Shown here: piece after piece, positions 25,798-32,590 of the stretch
Position numbering within the stretch: the stretch's first letter is position 1
How the letters are laid out: the number at the start of each line of letters is the position of its first letter
Assembly: GCF_012911925.1 (NCBI RefSeq)
Contig: NZ_JAAXKY010000065.1
Span: 1 to 37,970, forward strand
DNA length: 37,970 nucleotides
From: Pseudonocardia xinjiangensis
GTDB taxonomy: Bacteria > Actinomycetota > Actinomycetes > Mycobacteriales > Pseudonocardiaceae
Reading direction: 5' to 3'
Notes under the pieces: model-generated
Databases searched by the model: none
Told to the model about the DNA's origin: nothing
What the model saw: only the letters and a program-made list of their open reading frames with translations
Made by a program: the position numbers and the translations under genes

Positions 25798-25823
25798 ACC
25801 AATCTCAACCAATAGGAACCAAT
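25798..25823. promoter_or_regulatory. three helically phased ACCAAT boxes, operator of the FAH operon
   Basis: ACCAAT occurs at 25798, 25808 and 25818, exactly 10 bp apart, 5-31 bases before the FAH-fold start codon. The sites lie downstream of the likely transcription start (about 25830), so a bound protein would block elongation. Two inverted copies lie near the divergent regulator gene. Confidence 0.7.
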
Positions 25824-25836
25824 CTTGACCTGATCG

Positions 25837-25865
25837 ACCGTACGTCGTCCAGGCACCGCTGTCGA
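25837..25865 (-). promoter_or_regulatory. promoter of the FAH-hydrolase-amidohydrolase operon
   Basis: Reading the minus strand, TCGACA (25865 to 25860), a 17-base spacer and TACGGT (25842 to 25837) match -35 and -10 elements well. Transcription would start near 25830, immediately before the ACCAAT boxes. Confidence 0.6.
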
Positions 25866-25895
25866 TAGGGAGCTGGAAGTCGATCAAACCCGCCG

Positions 25896-25911
25896 ATTGG
25901 TCACGATTGGT
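25896..25911. promoter_or_regulatory. two phased ATTGGT boxes upstream of the GntR gene
   Basis: ATTGGT at 25896-25901 and 25906-25911 are 10 bp apart and are the inverse of the ACCAAT boxes on the other side of the gap. They lie 24-39 bases before GTG 25935, over the -35 region of a leaderless promoter whose -10 is TACGCT (25923-25928). Autoregulation is likely. Confidence 0.65.
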
Positions 25912-25934
25912 TCAGCGTGCTGTACGCTGTCTGC

Positions 25935-26597
25935 GTGTTGGCCGTGGAGAAGTCCCTGCGTGCCCTGCTCGTGCAGGGCACGCAGGACGGCACGCTCGGT
26001 CCGGGCTCCAAGCTGCCCACGGAACGTGACCTGGTGGAGCAGCTGTCCGCCCCGCGCAGCGCGATCCGGCGCGCCCTGGACGTCCTCGAGCGCGACGGAG
26101 TGGTGATCCGGCACGTCGGGCGCGGCACCTTCCTCACCGAGGCCGGGCTCCCGCCGGCGGACGGTGCGCCGCCGGACACGAGCCCTGCCGAGATCATGCA
26201 GGTCCGGCTCCTGCTCGAGCCGCCCGTGGCGGAGCTCGCCGCCCGGGTGGCCACCCAGGCCGACCTCGACCGCATCGCCGCGTGCCTGGGTGGCGGCGAG
26301 GGCAGCGAGAGCTTCGAGGACTTCGAGGCCTGGGACGGCCGGCTGCACCGGGCCATCGCCCTCGCCGTGCACAACGGCCTGCTGATCAGCATGTTCGACG
26401 TCATGAACACCGCGCGCAGCCTGCCGGTCTGGGGCAGTCTCAAGCGCCGCACGTCGAGCCCCGACCGGCGCCGCCGCTACCACGACGAGCACACCGCCAT
26501 CGTCGAGGCGCTCCGGGACCGCGACCCGCTCGGCGCCAGGGACAGCATGCGCCGGCACCTGCAGAACGTCTCCGACAACCTGCTGGGTCGGCATTGA
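25935..26597 (+). CDS. GntR-family regulator, FadR/FCD type
   Basis: This 220-residue protein has a GntR winged helix-turn-helix at residues 1-65 (LGPGSKLPTERDLVEQLSAP, RSAIRRALDVLERDGVVIRH, VGRGTFL) and an FCD ligand domain with EIMQVRLLLEPPVAELAARV, AWDGRLHRAIALAVHNGLLI, HDEHTAIVEALRDRDPLGAR and the final MRRHLQ helix. His residues in HRAI, YHDEH and RRHLQ suit an FCD metal site. GTG 25935 is chosen because TACGCT lies exactly 6 bases before it, the leaderless layout seen elsewhere in the window; GTG 25917 is an alternative. It is divergent from the FAH operon and very likely its repressor, sensing an intermediate of that pathway. Confidence 0.9.
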   Translation: MLAVEKSLRALLVQGTQDGTLGPGSKLPTERDLVEQLSAPRSAIRRALDVLERDGVVIRHVGRGTFLTEAGLPPADGAPPDTSPAEIMQVRLLLEPPVAELAARVATQADLDRIAACLGGGEGSESFEDFEAWDGRLHRAIALAVHNGLLISMFDVMNTARSLPVWGSLKRRTSSPDRRRRYHDEHTAIVEALRDRDPLGARDSMRRHLQNVSDNLLGRH

Positions 26598-26645
26598 ACC
26601 TCGCCGGCCGGTCGACGTGGGGTGCCGGGGACGTATCCGGCGGCA

Positions 26646-26657
26646 TACGGTGGAGGC
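26646..26657 (+). promoter_or_regulatory. putative leaderless promoter -10 of the OhrR-like gene
   Basis: TACGGT (26646-26651) lies 6 bases before ATG 26658. GGAGG is present but only one base from the ATG, too near to act as a ribosome-binding site, which favours leaderless initiation. Confidence 0.4.
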
Positions 26658-27110
26658 ATGGCACAGCGTGCACCGGAGCGGTCGACACCCCTCGACGAGC
26701 AGCTGTGCTTCGCCCTCTATGCGGCCTCCCGCGCCATGACGGGCTACTACCGGCCGCTGCTGGACACGATCGGGCTGACCTACCCGCAGTACCTGGTGAT
26801 GCTCGTGCTCTGGGAGCGCGGCGACACCACCGTCAGCGGAATCGGGCAGGCGTTGCAGCTGGAGACGGGCACGCTCTCCCCGCTGCTGCAGAGGCTGGAG
26901 GCCCTCGGGTTCGTCCGGCGCACCCGGCAGCTCGACGACCAGCGTTCGGTGCTGGTGGCGCTCACGCCGGCGGGCCACGTTCTGGAGCAGGACGTCGTCA
27001 GCACGCAGAAGCAGGTCGGGCTGGCCACCGGGCTGGGCCGCGCGGAGAGCGCCGCACTCCGCGAGCTGCTGCACGGGCTGGCCGGGCGGCTCCGCTCGGC
27101 CGCGGGCTGA
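26658..27110 (+). CDS. MarR-family regulator of the OhrR (1-Cys) type
   Basis: This 150-residue protein fits the OhrR subfamily of organic-peroxide sensors. It has LDEQLCFALYAASRAM with the reactive Cys17, YYRPLLDTIGLTYPQYLVML, and the winged helix TVSGIGQALQLETGTLSPLL with RLEALGFVRRTRQLDDQRSV. Cys17 is the only cysteine, as in 1-Cys OhrR proteins that are S-thiolated; mycothiol would be the partner here (inference). No ohr peroxidase gene is in the window, which is unusual as ohr normally lies beside ohrR. ATG 26658 is supported by the -10 position and family length. It is followed 66 bases later by a GntR gene. Confidence 0.9.
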   Translation: MAQRAPERSTPLDEQLCFALYAASRAMTGYYRPLLDTIGLTYPQYLVMLVLWERGDTTVSGIGQALQLETGTLSPLLQRLEALGFVRRTRQLDDQRSVLVALTPAGHVLEQDVVSTQKQVGLATGLGRAESAALRELLHGLAGRLRSAAG

Positions 27111-27176
27111 GCGCCCACCCCGCATGAGCAGCTACGCGACACCCGTCTCCCGACCGCCCGCACCGGGAGGTCCGGC

Positions 27177-27932
27177 GTGACGGCCCGCACCCTGGACCGC
27201 CTCGCCGGGGAGCCGCTGTGGGCGCAGCTGCTGGCCGACCTCCGCAGCCGCCTCGAGCGCGACGAGTTCACCGTCGCCTTTCCCGGTGAGCTGGCACTGG
27301 TCTCCGAGTACGGCGTCAGCCGGCACACCGTGCGCGAGGCGGTGCGGCGGCTGCGGGACGAGGGGCTCGTCATCGCCGGTCGTGGCCGTACCCCGCGCCG
27401 GGCGCAGCCCGCGGAGATCGAGCAGCCGCTCGGGGAGATCTTCAGCCTGTTCTCGGCGGTGGAGGCCACCGGCCAGGTGCAGCGCAGCGTCGTGCGCACC
27501 CTCGACGTGCGTGCCGACGGCGTGGTCGCCGCCCGGCTCGGGCTGGAGGAGTCGACGCCGCTGGTGCACCTGGAGCGCCTGCGCTTCGCCGACTCCGACC
27601 CGCTGGCCGTCGACCGCGTCTGGTTGCCGGAACGGCTGGCCGCACCCCTGCTCGACGTCGACTTCAGCCGCACCGCCCTCTACACCGTCTACGCGTCCCG
27701 GTGCGGGGTGCGGGTCACCGGCGGGAGCGAGCGGGTGCGGGCGGTGGTGCCCAGCCATGTGGAGCGCGAGCTGCTCGGCATCGGTCCCGGGGTGGCCGCG
27801 TTCATGATCGACCGGCTCGGCTGTGCCGCCGAGCGGCCCGTCGAGTGGCGGCAGACCCTCGTCCGGGCCGACCGGTTCAGCGTCACCGCGCGCTTCTCGG
27901 CGCGGGACGGCTACCGGATGGACGGGGCCTGA
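27177..27932 (+). CDS. GntR-family regulator, HutC/UTRA type
   Basis: This 251-residue protein has an N-terminal GntR winged helix (GEPLWAQLLADLRSRLERDE, PGELALVSEYGVSRHTVREA, RRLRDEGLVIAGRGR) and a C-terminal UTRA ligand-binding domain of chorismate-lyase fold (EESTPLVHLERLRFADSDPL, AVDRVWLPERLA, EWRQTLVRADRFSVTARF). GTG 27177 has GGGAGG 6 bases upstream, a clear ribosome-binding site. It has the same direction as the OhrR-like gene but its own spacing, and no metabolic gene lies next to it except the convergent VOC gene, so its target is unclear. HutC-type regulators usually sense small amino acids, sugars or aromatic metabolites. Confidence 0.9.
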   Translation: MTARTLDRLAGEPLWAQLLADLRSRLERDEFTVAFPGELALVSEYGVSRHTVREAVRRLRDEGLVIAGRGRTPRRAQPAEIEQPLGEIFSLFSAVEATGQVQRSVVRTLDVRADGVVAARLGLEESTPLVHLERLRFADSDPLAVDRVWLPERLAAPLLDVDFSRTALYTVYASRCGVRVTGGSERVRAVVPSHVERELLGIGPGVAAFMIDRLGCAAERPVEWRQTLVRADRFSVTARFSARDGYRMDGA

Positions 27933-27941
27933 GCCGCCGCA

Positions 27942-28448
27942 CTAGCCCGCGGCGAACGAGACGCCGACGCCGCCCTGCGTCTGCTCGCCGTACCGCTCGA
28001 TCTCGGCGTCGATGTCCAGTGCGACGGTCTTGATCGTGTCGTCCGCGGTGAGCCGGTCGGCCGGGACGAGCCAGCTGACCTCGAACTCGAGACCGTCGGG
28101 GTCGTGGGCGTAGAGCGCCTTGGTCGAGCCGTGGTCCGACGCCCCCACCAGTGCGCCGTGCTCGCTGAGCACGCCGGCGATCCGCTTCAGCTCGCCGAGG
28201 GTGTCGACCTCCCAGGCCAGGTGGTACAGCCCCACCGTGCTGCGGCCGGCCGGGGACGCTCCCGCGCTGCTGCCGAGGTGGAACAGGCCCAGGTCGTGGT
28301 CGTTGGTGGACGCCTCGGCCTGCAGGAAGGCTGCCCGGCCCGGCATGTGGTTGACGACGCGGAAGCCCAGTGCCTCGGTGTAGAAGCGCACGCTCCGCTC
28401 GAGGTTGCGCACGTAGAGCACGGCGTGGTTGAGACGTTGGACGGGCAT
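27942..28448 (-). CDS. VOC family dioxygenase-like protein
   Basis: This 168-residue protein resembles extradiol (catechol 2,3-) dioxygenases or related VOC enzymes. The likely 2-His-1-carboxylate metal triad is intact: His8 in RLNHAVLYVRNLERSV, His76 in GLYHLAWEV, and Glu121 or Glu123 in AHDPDGLEFEVSW. This makes it more probably catalytic than the other VOC gene in the window. ATG 28448 has GGAGG 5 bases upstream, so I prefer it to the in-frame ATG 28478. It is divergent from a MarR regulator with a CTAGG-TAC-CCTAG palindrome in the gap, and is likely induced by a phenolic or similar compound that releases that MarR protein. Confidence 0.88.
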   Translation of the reverse strand: MPVQRLNHAVLYVRNLERSVRFYTEALGFRVVNHMPGRAAFLQAEASTNDHDLGLFHLGSSAGASPAGRSTVGLYHLAWEVDTLGELKRIAGVLSEHGALVGASDHGSTKALYAHDPDGLEFEVSWLVPADRLTADDTIKTVALDIDAEIERYGEQTQGGVGVSFAAG

Positions 28449-28511
28449 CCGGTCCTCCGACGAGTCTGTGTCGAACATGACGGTACGCCAGGAAATGTGA
28501 GGGTTCAACTT

Positions 28512-28524
28512 CTAGGTACCCTAG
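28512..28524. promoter_or_regulatory. MarR operator CTAGG-TAC-CCTAG
   Basis: A perfect 5-bp-arm palindrome overlaps TAGGTA (28513-28518), the likely -10 of the MarR gene, which lies 7 bases before TTG 28526. Binding there would block the MarR promoter and affect the divergent VOC gene 64 bases away. Confidence 0.65.
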
Positions 28525-28525
28525 G

Positions 28526-29050
28526 TTGGTGGACAGTGACGAGGATCGATGGCTTTCGGCTGATGAGCTGAAGACGTGGCTGTCCTACGTGGCCACGACG
28601 ACGCTCCTCGAGGCCGCGCTGGACCGGCAGCTGCAGCGCGACTCGTCGATGTCCCATGCCTACTACCAGATCCTCGCCATGCTCTCGGACACCCCGGAGC
28701 GGAAGCTGCGGATGAGCGACCTGGCCGCGCTGACGCAGAGCTCGCAGAGCCGGCTCTCCCACGCGGTGGCCCGGCTCGAGGCCAACGGCTGGATCCGCCG
28801 GGTTCCGTGCCCCGACGACCGGCGCAGCACCCTGGCCGAGCTCACCGAGGAGGGCTTCGCCGCGCTCGCCACCGCGGCGCCGGGCCACGTCCGGAGCGTG
28901 CGCGAGGCCGTGTTCGACCGCCTGACGCCGGAGCAGGTCATCCAGCTGCGGCAGATCTGCGGCGCCATCCTCTCCGGGCTCCCGATGGAGCGCCGCGGCA
29001 AGGCGCTGCTGCACGCGATCATGGAGTACGAGCAGCACCGGGACGACTGA
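28526..29050 (+). CDS. MarR-family transcriptional regulator
   Basis: This 174-residue protein has a MarR winged helix: LQRDSSMSHAYYQILAMLSD, LRMSDLAALTQSSQSRLSHA, VARLEANGWIRRVPCPDDRR and STLAELTEEGFAAL, with dimerisation helices at both ends. The start is TTG 28526 (leaderless, 7 bases after TAGGTA); GTG 28529 is equally possible and changes one residue. It is divergent from the VOC dioxygenase-like gene, with a CTAGG palindrome in its own promoter. It probably represses itself and that gene and responds to a phenolic ligand, which is inference from the family. It is the last gene of the accessory region before the conserved gpmA block. Confidence 0.9.
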   Translation: MVDSDEDRWLSADELKTWLSYVATTTLLEAALDRQLQRDSSMSHAYYQILAMLSDTPERKLRMSDLAALTQSSQSRLSHAVARLEANGWIRRVPCPDDRRSTLAELTEEGFAALATAAPGHVRSVREAVFDRLTPEQVIQLRQICGAILSGLPMERRGKALLHAIMEYEQHRDD

Positions 29051-29109
29051 CCGTCGGCCCCTGACCGTGGTCACGTGATCGTCGACCACGCCTGGCAGAG
29101 TTGCCGTCC

Positions 29110-29844
29110 ATGGGAACACTGGTGCTGCTGCGACACGGCCAGAGCGTGTGGAACGCCGAGAACCTGTTCACCGGATGGGTGGACGTGCCGCTGTCCGAGA
29201 CGGGTGAGCAGGAGGCCCGCCGCGGCGGCGAGCTGATGCGGGAGACCGGGCTGCTGCCCGACGTCGTGCACACCTCCTTGCTCCGCCGCGCGATCTCCAC
29301 CGCCAACCTCGCGCTCGACGCCTGCGACCGGCACTGGATCCCGGTGCGCCGCGACTGGCGCCTCAACGAACGGCACTACGGCGCGCTGCAGGGCAAGAAC
29401 AAGAAGCAGACGCTGGACGAGTTCGGCGAGGAGCAGTTCATGGAGTGGCGCCGCTCCTACGACGTGCCGCCGCCGCTCATCGAGCCCGGATCCGAGTTCA
29501 GCCAGGACGGCGACCCCCGCTACCAGGGCATCGAGCTGCCGCGCACCGAGTGCCTGGCCGACGTCGTCACCCGCTTCCTGCCCTACTGGGAGTCGGCGGT
29601 CGTGCCCGACCTGCAGGCCGGCAAGGTCGTGCTGCTCGCGGCGCACGGCAACTCGCTGCGCGCACTGGTCAAGCACCTCGACGGGGTCTCCGACGCCGAC
29701 ATCGTGGGGCTGAACATCCCCACGGGCATCCCGCTGCGCTACGACCTCGACGACGACCTGCAGCCCACTGTGCGCGGTGGCACCTACCTCGATCCCGAGG
29801 CCGCCGCCACGGCCGCCGCGGCGGTGGCGGCACAGGGACGCTGA
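29110..29844 (+). CDS. gpmA: 2,3-bisphosphoglycerate-dependent phosphoglycerate mutase
   Basis: GpmA interconverts 3- and 2-phosphoglycerate in glycolysis and gluconeogenesis. The 244-residue protein has the phosphohistidine motif LVLLRHGQSVWNAENLFTGW with His9, WVDVPLSETGEQEA, the substrate motif LNERHYGALQGKNK, and the second catalytic His in LLAAHGNSLRALVKHL. ATG 29110 fits the family; an in-frame TTG at 29101 is less likely. In M. tuberculosis the orthologue gpm1 (Rv0489) lies directly before senX3-regX3, the same order as here, marking the return to the conserved backbone after the inserted region. Confidence 0.96.
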   Translation: MGTLVLLRHGQSVWNAENLFTGWVDVPLSETGEQEARRGGELMRETGLLPDVVHTSLLRRAISTANLALDACDRHWIPVRRDWRLNERHYGALQGKNKKQTLDEFGEEQFMEWRRSYDVPPPLIEPGSEFSQDGDPRYQGIELPRTECLADVVTRFLPYWESAVVPDLQAGKVVLLAAHGNSLRALVKHLDGVSDADIVGLNIPTGIPLRYDLDDDLQPTVRGGTYLDPEAAATAAAAVAAQGR

Positions 29845-29886
29845 CCACGGTCCGGGTCCGGGCCACCCGTGTCTGGTTCTCGACCG

Positions 29887-29904
29887 GGTGAACGAGCTGT
29901 GAAC
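29887..29904 (+). promoter_or_regulatory. Pho box (two 11-bp units) upstream of senX3
   Basis: GGTGAAC (29887-29893) and TGTGAAC (29898-29904) are spaced exactly 11 bp. They match the reverse complement of the actinobacterial Pho-box unit GTTCACC. The box lies about 95-110 bases before the senX3 start, so autoregulation by RegX3 is likely. Confidence 0.65.
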
Positions 29905-29985
29905 GACGGCCGAAATCTGTCGATCTGTGGAGTCGGCAGCATCACGACCAGCGCATGAACAGCGCTCGGGCGTGACGATCCTGCC

Positions 29986-29997
29986 TACGATGCCGTC
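29986..29997 (+). promoter_or_regulatory. putative leaderless promoter -10 of senX3
   Basis: TACGAT (29986-29991) lies 6 bases before GTG 29998 with no ribosome-binding sequence between. This is the same spacing as at several other genes in the window. No consensus -35 is visible, which would fit an activator-dependent promoter with the Pho box upstream. Confidence 0.5.
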
Positions 29998-31227
29998 GTG
30001 AACGCGCTGCTGTGCGTGGCAATCGCGGCCGGAGCGCTCGTGCTCGGTCTCGTGCTCGGGGTCCGATGGGGCCGCCGGGGCGATGACGCCACCCCGGCCA
30101 GAGCGGAACCCGTTCCCGGCCCGCCCATGGCGGACCTCCTGCAGCGGGTGTTCCGGTCGGCCGACGAGGGACTGGCGGTACTGAACCGCGGCGGCGAGGT
30201 GGTGCTGCACAACGGACGCGCCGTGGAGCTCGGCGTCGTCCGGCTGGGGCGCCCCGATGCCCGCGCGGCCGCCGCCTGCCAACAGGTGCTGGAGTCCGGG
30301 TCGTCGATGGCCGTGGACCTCTCGCCGCTCGACCACCGCGGCCGCGAGCCCGCTGCCGTGCTCGCCCACGTGCGCCCGCTCGGCGACGGCTTCAGCATGG
30401 TCGAGGCGGGCGACACGTCCGACGCGGTGCGGCTGGAGGCCACCCGGCGGGACTTCGTGGCCAACGTCAGCCACGAGCTCAAGACCCCGGTCGGCGCCGT
30501 CGGGCTGCTGGCCGAGGCGGTGCTCGACGCCGCTGACGATCCGGTGGAGGTGCGCCGGTTCGGCACGAAGATCCTCAACGAGGCCACCCGCCTGGGCAAC
30601 CTCGTCACCGAGCTGATCGCGCTCTCCCGGCTCACCGGGGCCGAGCGGCTGCCCGAGATGGGCGTCGTCGACGTCGACGAGGTCGTGCGCGAGGCGCTGG
30701 CCCGCTCCCGGCTCTCCGCCGAGTCCGCGCGGATCGAGATCATCGTCGACCGCCCGACCGGGCTGGAGGTCGAGGGAGACCTGACGCTGCTCGTCACCGC
30801 GCTGTCGAACCTCGTCGAGAACGCCATCGCCTACTCCCCGCCCGAGGCCTCGGTCTCGGTCTCACGGCGCCGGGAGGGCGACTGGGTGGAGATCGCCGTC
30901 ACCGACCGCGGCATCGGCATCGCCCCCGAGCACCAGAAGCGGGTCTTCGAGCGGTTCTTCCGCGTCGACCCGGCCCGCTCGCGCGCCACCGGGGGCACCG
31001 GCCTCGGCCTCGCGATCGTCAAGCACGTGCTCGCCAACCACGGTGGCGAGGTCCGGCTCTGGAGCAGCCCCGGCACCGGGTCGACCTTCACCATGCGGCT
31101 GCCCGTCCACGCCGAGCCCGACGACGAGACCGGCGCCGAAGCCATCGACACCACCACCCCGGCCGACCTTGCCCGGCGGCCAGCCGAACTGCCCGACCGC
31201 GTCGGGGGAGCTGTGAGGATGCCATGA
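29998..31227 (+). CDS. senX3: sensor histidine kinase SenX3
   Basis: SenX3 is the membrane kinase of the phosphate-sensing SenX3-RegX3 pair. The 409-residue protein has one clear N-terminal membrane segment (about residues 2-23), a PAS-like domain (about 45-140: VFRSADEGLAVLNRGGEVVL), the HisKA dimerisation domain with phospho-acceptor His159 in DFVANVSHELKTPVGAVGLL, and the HATPase domain with the N box LVENAIAYSP, DRGIGIAPEHQKRVFERFF, and GGTGLGLAIVKHVL. GTG 29998 puts the membrane segment at the very N-terminus. Its stop overlaps the regX3 ATG (ATGA). With a Pho box upstream it probably controls phosphate-starvation genes, including itself. Confidence 0.95.
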   Translation: MNALLCVAIAAGALVLGLVLGVRWGRRGDDATPARAEPVPGPPMADLLQRVFRSADEGLAVLNRGGEVVLHNGRAVELGVVRLGRPDARAAAACQQVLESGSSMAVDLSPLDHRGREPAAVLAHVRPLGDGFSMVEAGDTSDAVRLEATRRDFVANVSHELKTPVGAVGLLAEAVLDAADDPVEVRRFGTKILNEATRLGNLVTELIALSRLTGAERLPEMGVVDVDEVVREALARSRLSAESARIEIIVDRPTGLEVEGDLTLLVTALSNLVENAIAYSPPEASVSVSRRREGDWVEIAVTDRGIGIAPEHQKRVFERFFRVDPARSRATGGTGLGLAIVKHVLANHGGEVRLWSSPGTGSTFTMRLPVHAEPDDETGAEAIDTTTPADLARRPAELPDRVGGAVRMP

Positions 31228-31913
31228 CCAGAGTGCTCATCGTCGAGGACGAGGAGTCGTTCGCCGACCCCCTCGCGTTCCTGCTCCGCAAGGAGGGGTT
31301 CACCACCGCCGTCGCCGCCACCGGCCAGGACGCGCTCGAGGAGTTCGACCGCAACGGCGCCGACATCGTGCTGCTCGACCTCATGCTGCCCGGCATGAGC
31401 GGCACCGACGTCTGCAAGGCGCTCCGCACCCGCTCCACCGTCCCGGTGATCATGGTCACGGCCCGGGACAGCGAGATCGACAAGGTCGTCGGCCTCGAGC
31501 TCGGAGCCGACGACTACGTCACCAAGCCCTACTCCGCGCGGGAGCTCATCGCCCGCGTCCGCGCCGTCCTGCGCCGCGGTGGCGAGGGCGCCACCGAGGT
31601 CGACGGCCTGCCCGGCGTGCTGGAGGCCGGCCCGGTGCGGATGGACGTCGAGCGGCACGTCGTGTCGGTCAACGGCGACGACGTGGCGCTGCCGCTCAAG
31701 GAGTTCGACCTGCTCGAGTACCTGCTGCGCAACGTCGGCCGGGTGCTCACCCGCGGACAGCTGATCGACCGGGTCTGGGGTGCCGACTACGTCGGTGACA
31801 CGAAGACCCTCGACGTCCACGTGAAGCGGTTGCGTTCCAAGGTCGAGGCCGACCCCTCGGCGCCCAAGCACCTGGTGACCGTCCGTGGCCTGGGGTACAA
31901 GTTCGAGGGCTGA
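31224..31913 (+). CDS. regX3: response regulator RegX3
   Basis: RegX3 is the OmpR/PhoB-family DNA-binding partner of SenX3. The 229-residue protein has a receiver domain (residues 1-115) with acidic pocket E8-D9, phospho-acceptor Asp52 in IVLLDLMLPGMSG, the conserved Thr in VIMVTARDSE, and Lys in YVTKPYSARELI. A winged-helix domain follows (LKEFDLLEYLLRNVGRVLTR, VWGADYVGDTKTLDVHVKRL, RSKVEADP, TVRGLGYKFEG). It is translationally coupled to senX3 by ATGA. It is expected to bind Pho boxes such as the one before senX3. Downstream of it the conserved backbone is interrupted by decayed sequence and a molybdenum hydroxylase operon. Confidence 0.96.
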   Translation: MTRVLIVEDEESFADPLAFLLRKEGFTTAVAATGQDALEEFDRNGADIVLLDLMLPGMSGTDVCKALRTRSTVPVIMVTARDSEIDKVVGLELGADDYVTKPYSARELIARVRAVLRRGGEGATEVDGLPGVLEAGPVRMDVERHVVSVNGDDVALPLKEFDLLEYLLRNVGRVLTRGQLIDRVWGADYVGDTKTLDVHVKRLRSKVEADPSAPKHLVTVRGLGYKFEG

Positions 31914-32590
31914 CAGCCGGCCGAGACGGCCCTGACCGAGCGACCGCCTTTCCTGCCGTTTCCTCCGACTCCCGGATCCTCCGCACGAATTCGGTGATCG
32001 GAATTGGTGGGGTGATTGACGGCGCCGATGGCCGGACCGTCGGGGATCTTTCCGCCGGAAGGCACGCGAAACCTCCTCGCTGGTCTTCTGGTGCTGTGGC
32101 CGTCGTGTTTGTCCTAGCCAGTACGTTCATGCTGGTGGGGCGGATATGGGCGAACCATCACGTCATGTTCGATCACACCCGGCACGCCGACCGGATCGGC
32201 ACGGCGACTTTCGGGGTGGACGGGTCGTCCCGCGGGGACCGCCCGGATGCCGGCGGGTGACGGTGTCGTTCCCCGATCACTCGGACGGCGGTCGACCCGG
32301 CGTCGAGCGACGCGATCACGTCCGGGACGACGCAGCCGGAGTACTCACCCGCGGCTGAACGAAGGACCGGAGCCATTCATCCGGACCAGCCACGTCGATA
32401 CGATCACCCCGAATTGCGCCTAAAACCTGATTCTGGCGCGCGGCTCTAGCGATATGAGGGCCTTCTGGGAGACCCTGAGTCGTCGTCGTGGCGTGGCCAC
32501 AATCGGCGACGTCCATTCGGGCAAGATCCGATCGCGCAGATCACGGAGTTCGTGATGTTGCGGTGGATCGCGGCCAGAAGGAGGACGGTG
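31914..32590. other. 677-base gap of decayed sequence between regX3 and the Mo-hydroxylase operon
   Basis: No intact gene is evident. The stretch has lower G+C patches than its surroundings, a recognisable fragment of a TMEM175/DUF1211 channel gene (32081-32200), and then about 250 bases without a recognisable product. The part just before the hydroxylase (32450-32590) is open in the hydroxylase frame, but contains no usable start and no family similarity. This looks like an insertion or deletion scar. Confidence 0.6.
32081..32200 (+). pseudogene. TMEM175/DUF1211 membrane-channel gene remnant
   Basis: The frame reads AVVFVLASTFMLVGRIWANH then HVMFDHTRHADRI. The pattern VGxxWxNHHxxFxHxRxxDR is the hallmark of TMEM175/DUF1211 potassium-channel-like proteins. 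Only this one membrane segment and the conserved loop remain; the first helix and the later helices are absent, and the surrounding frame is not family-like. It is best read as a decayed fragment. Confidence 0.6.
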
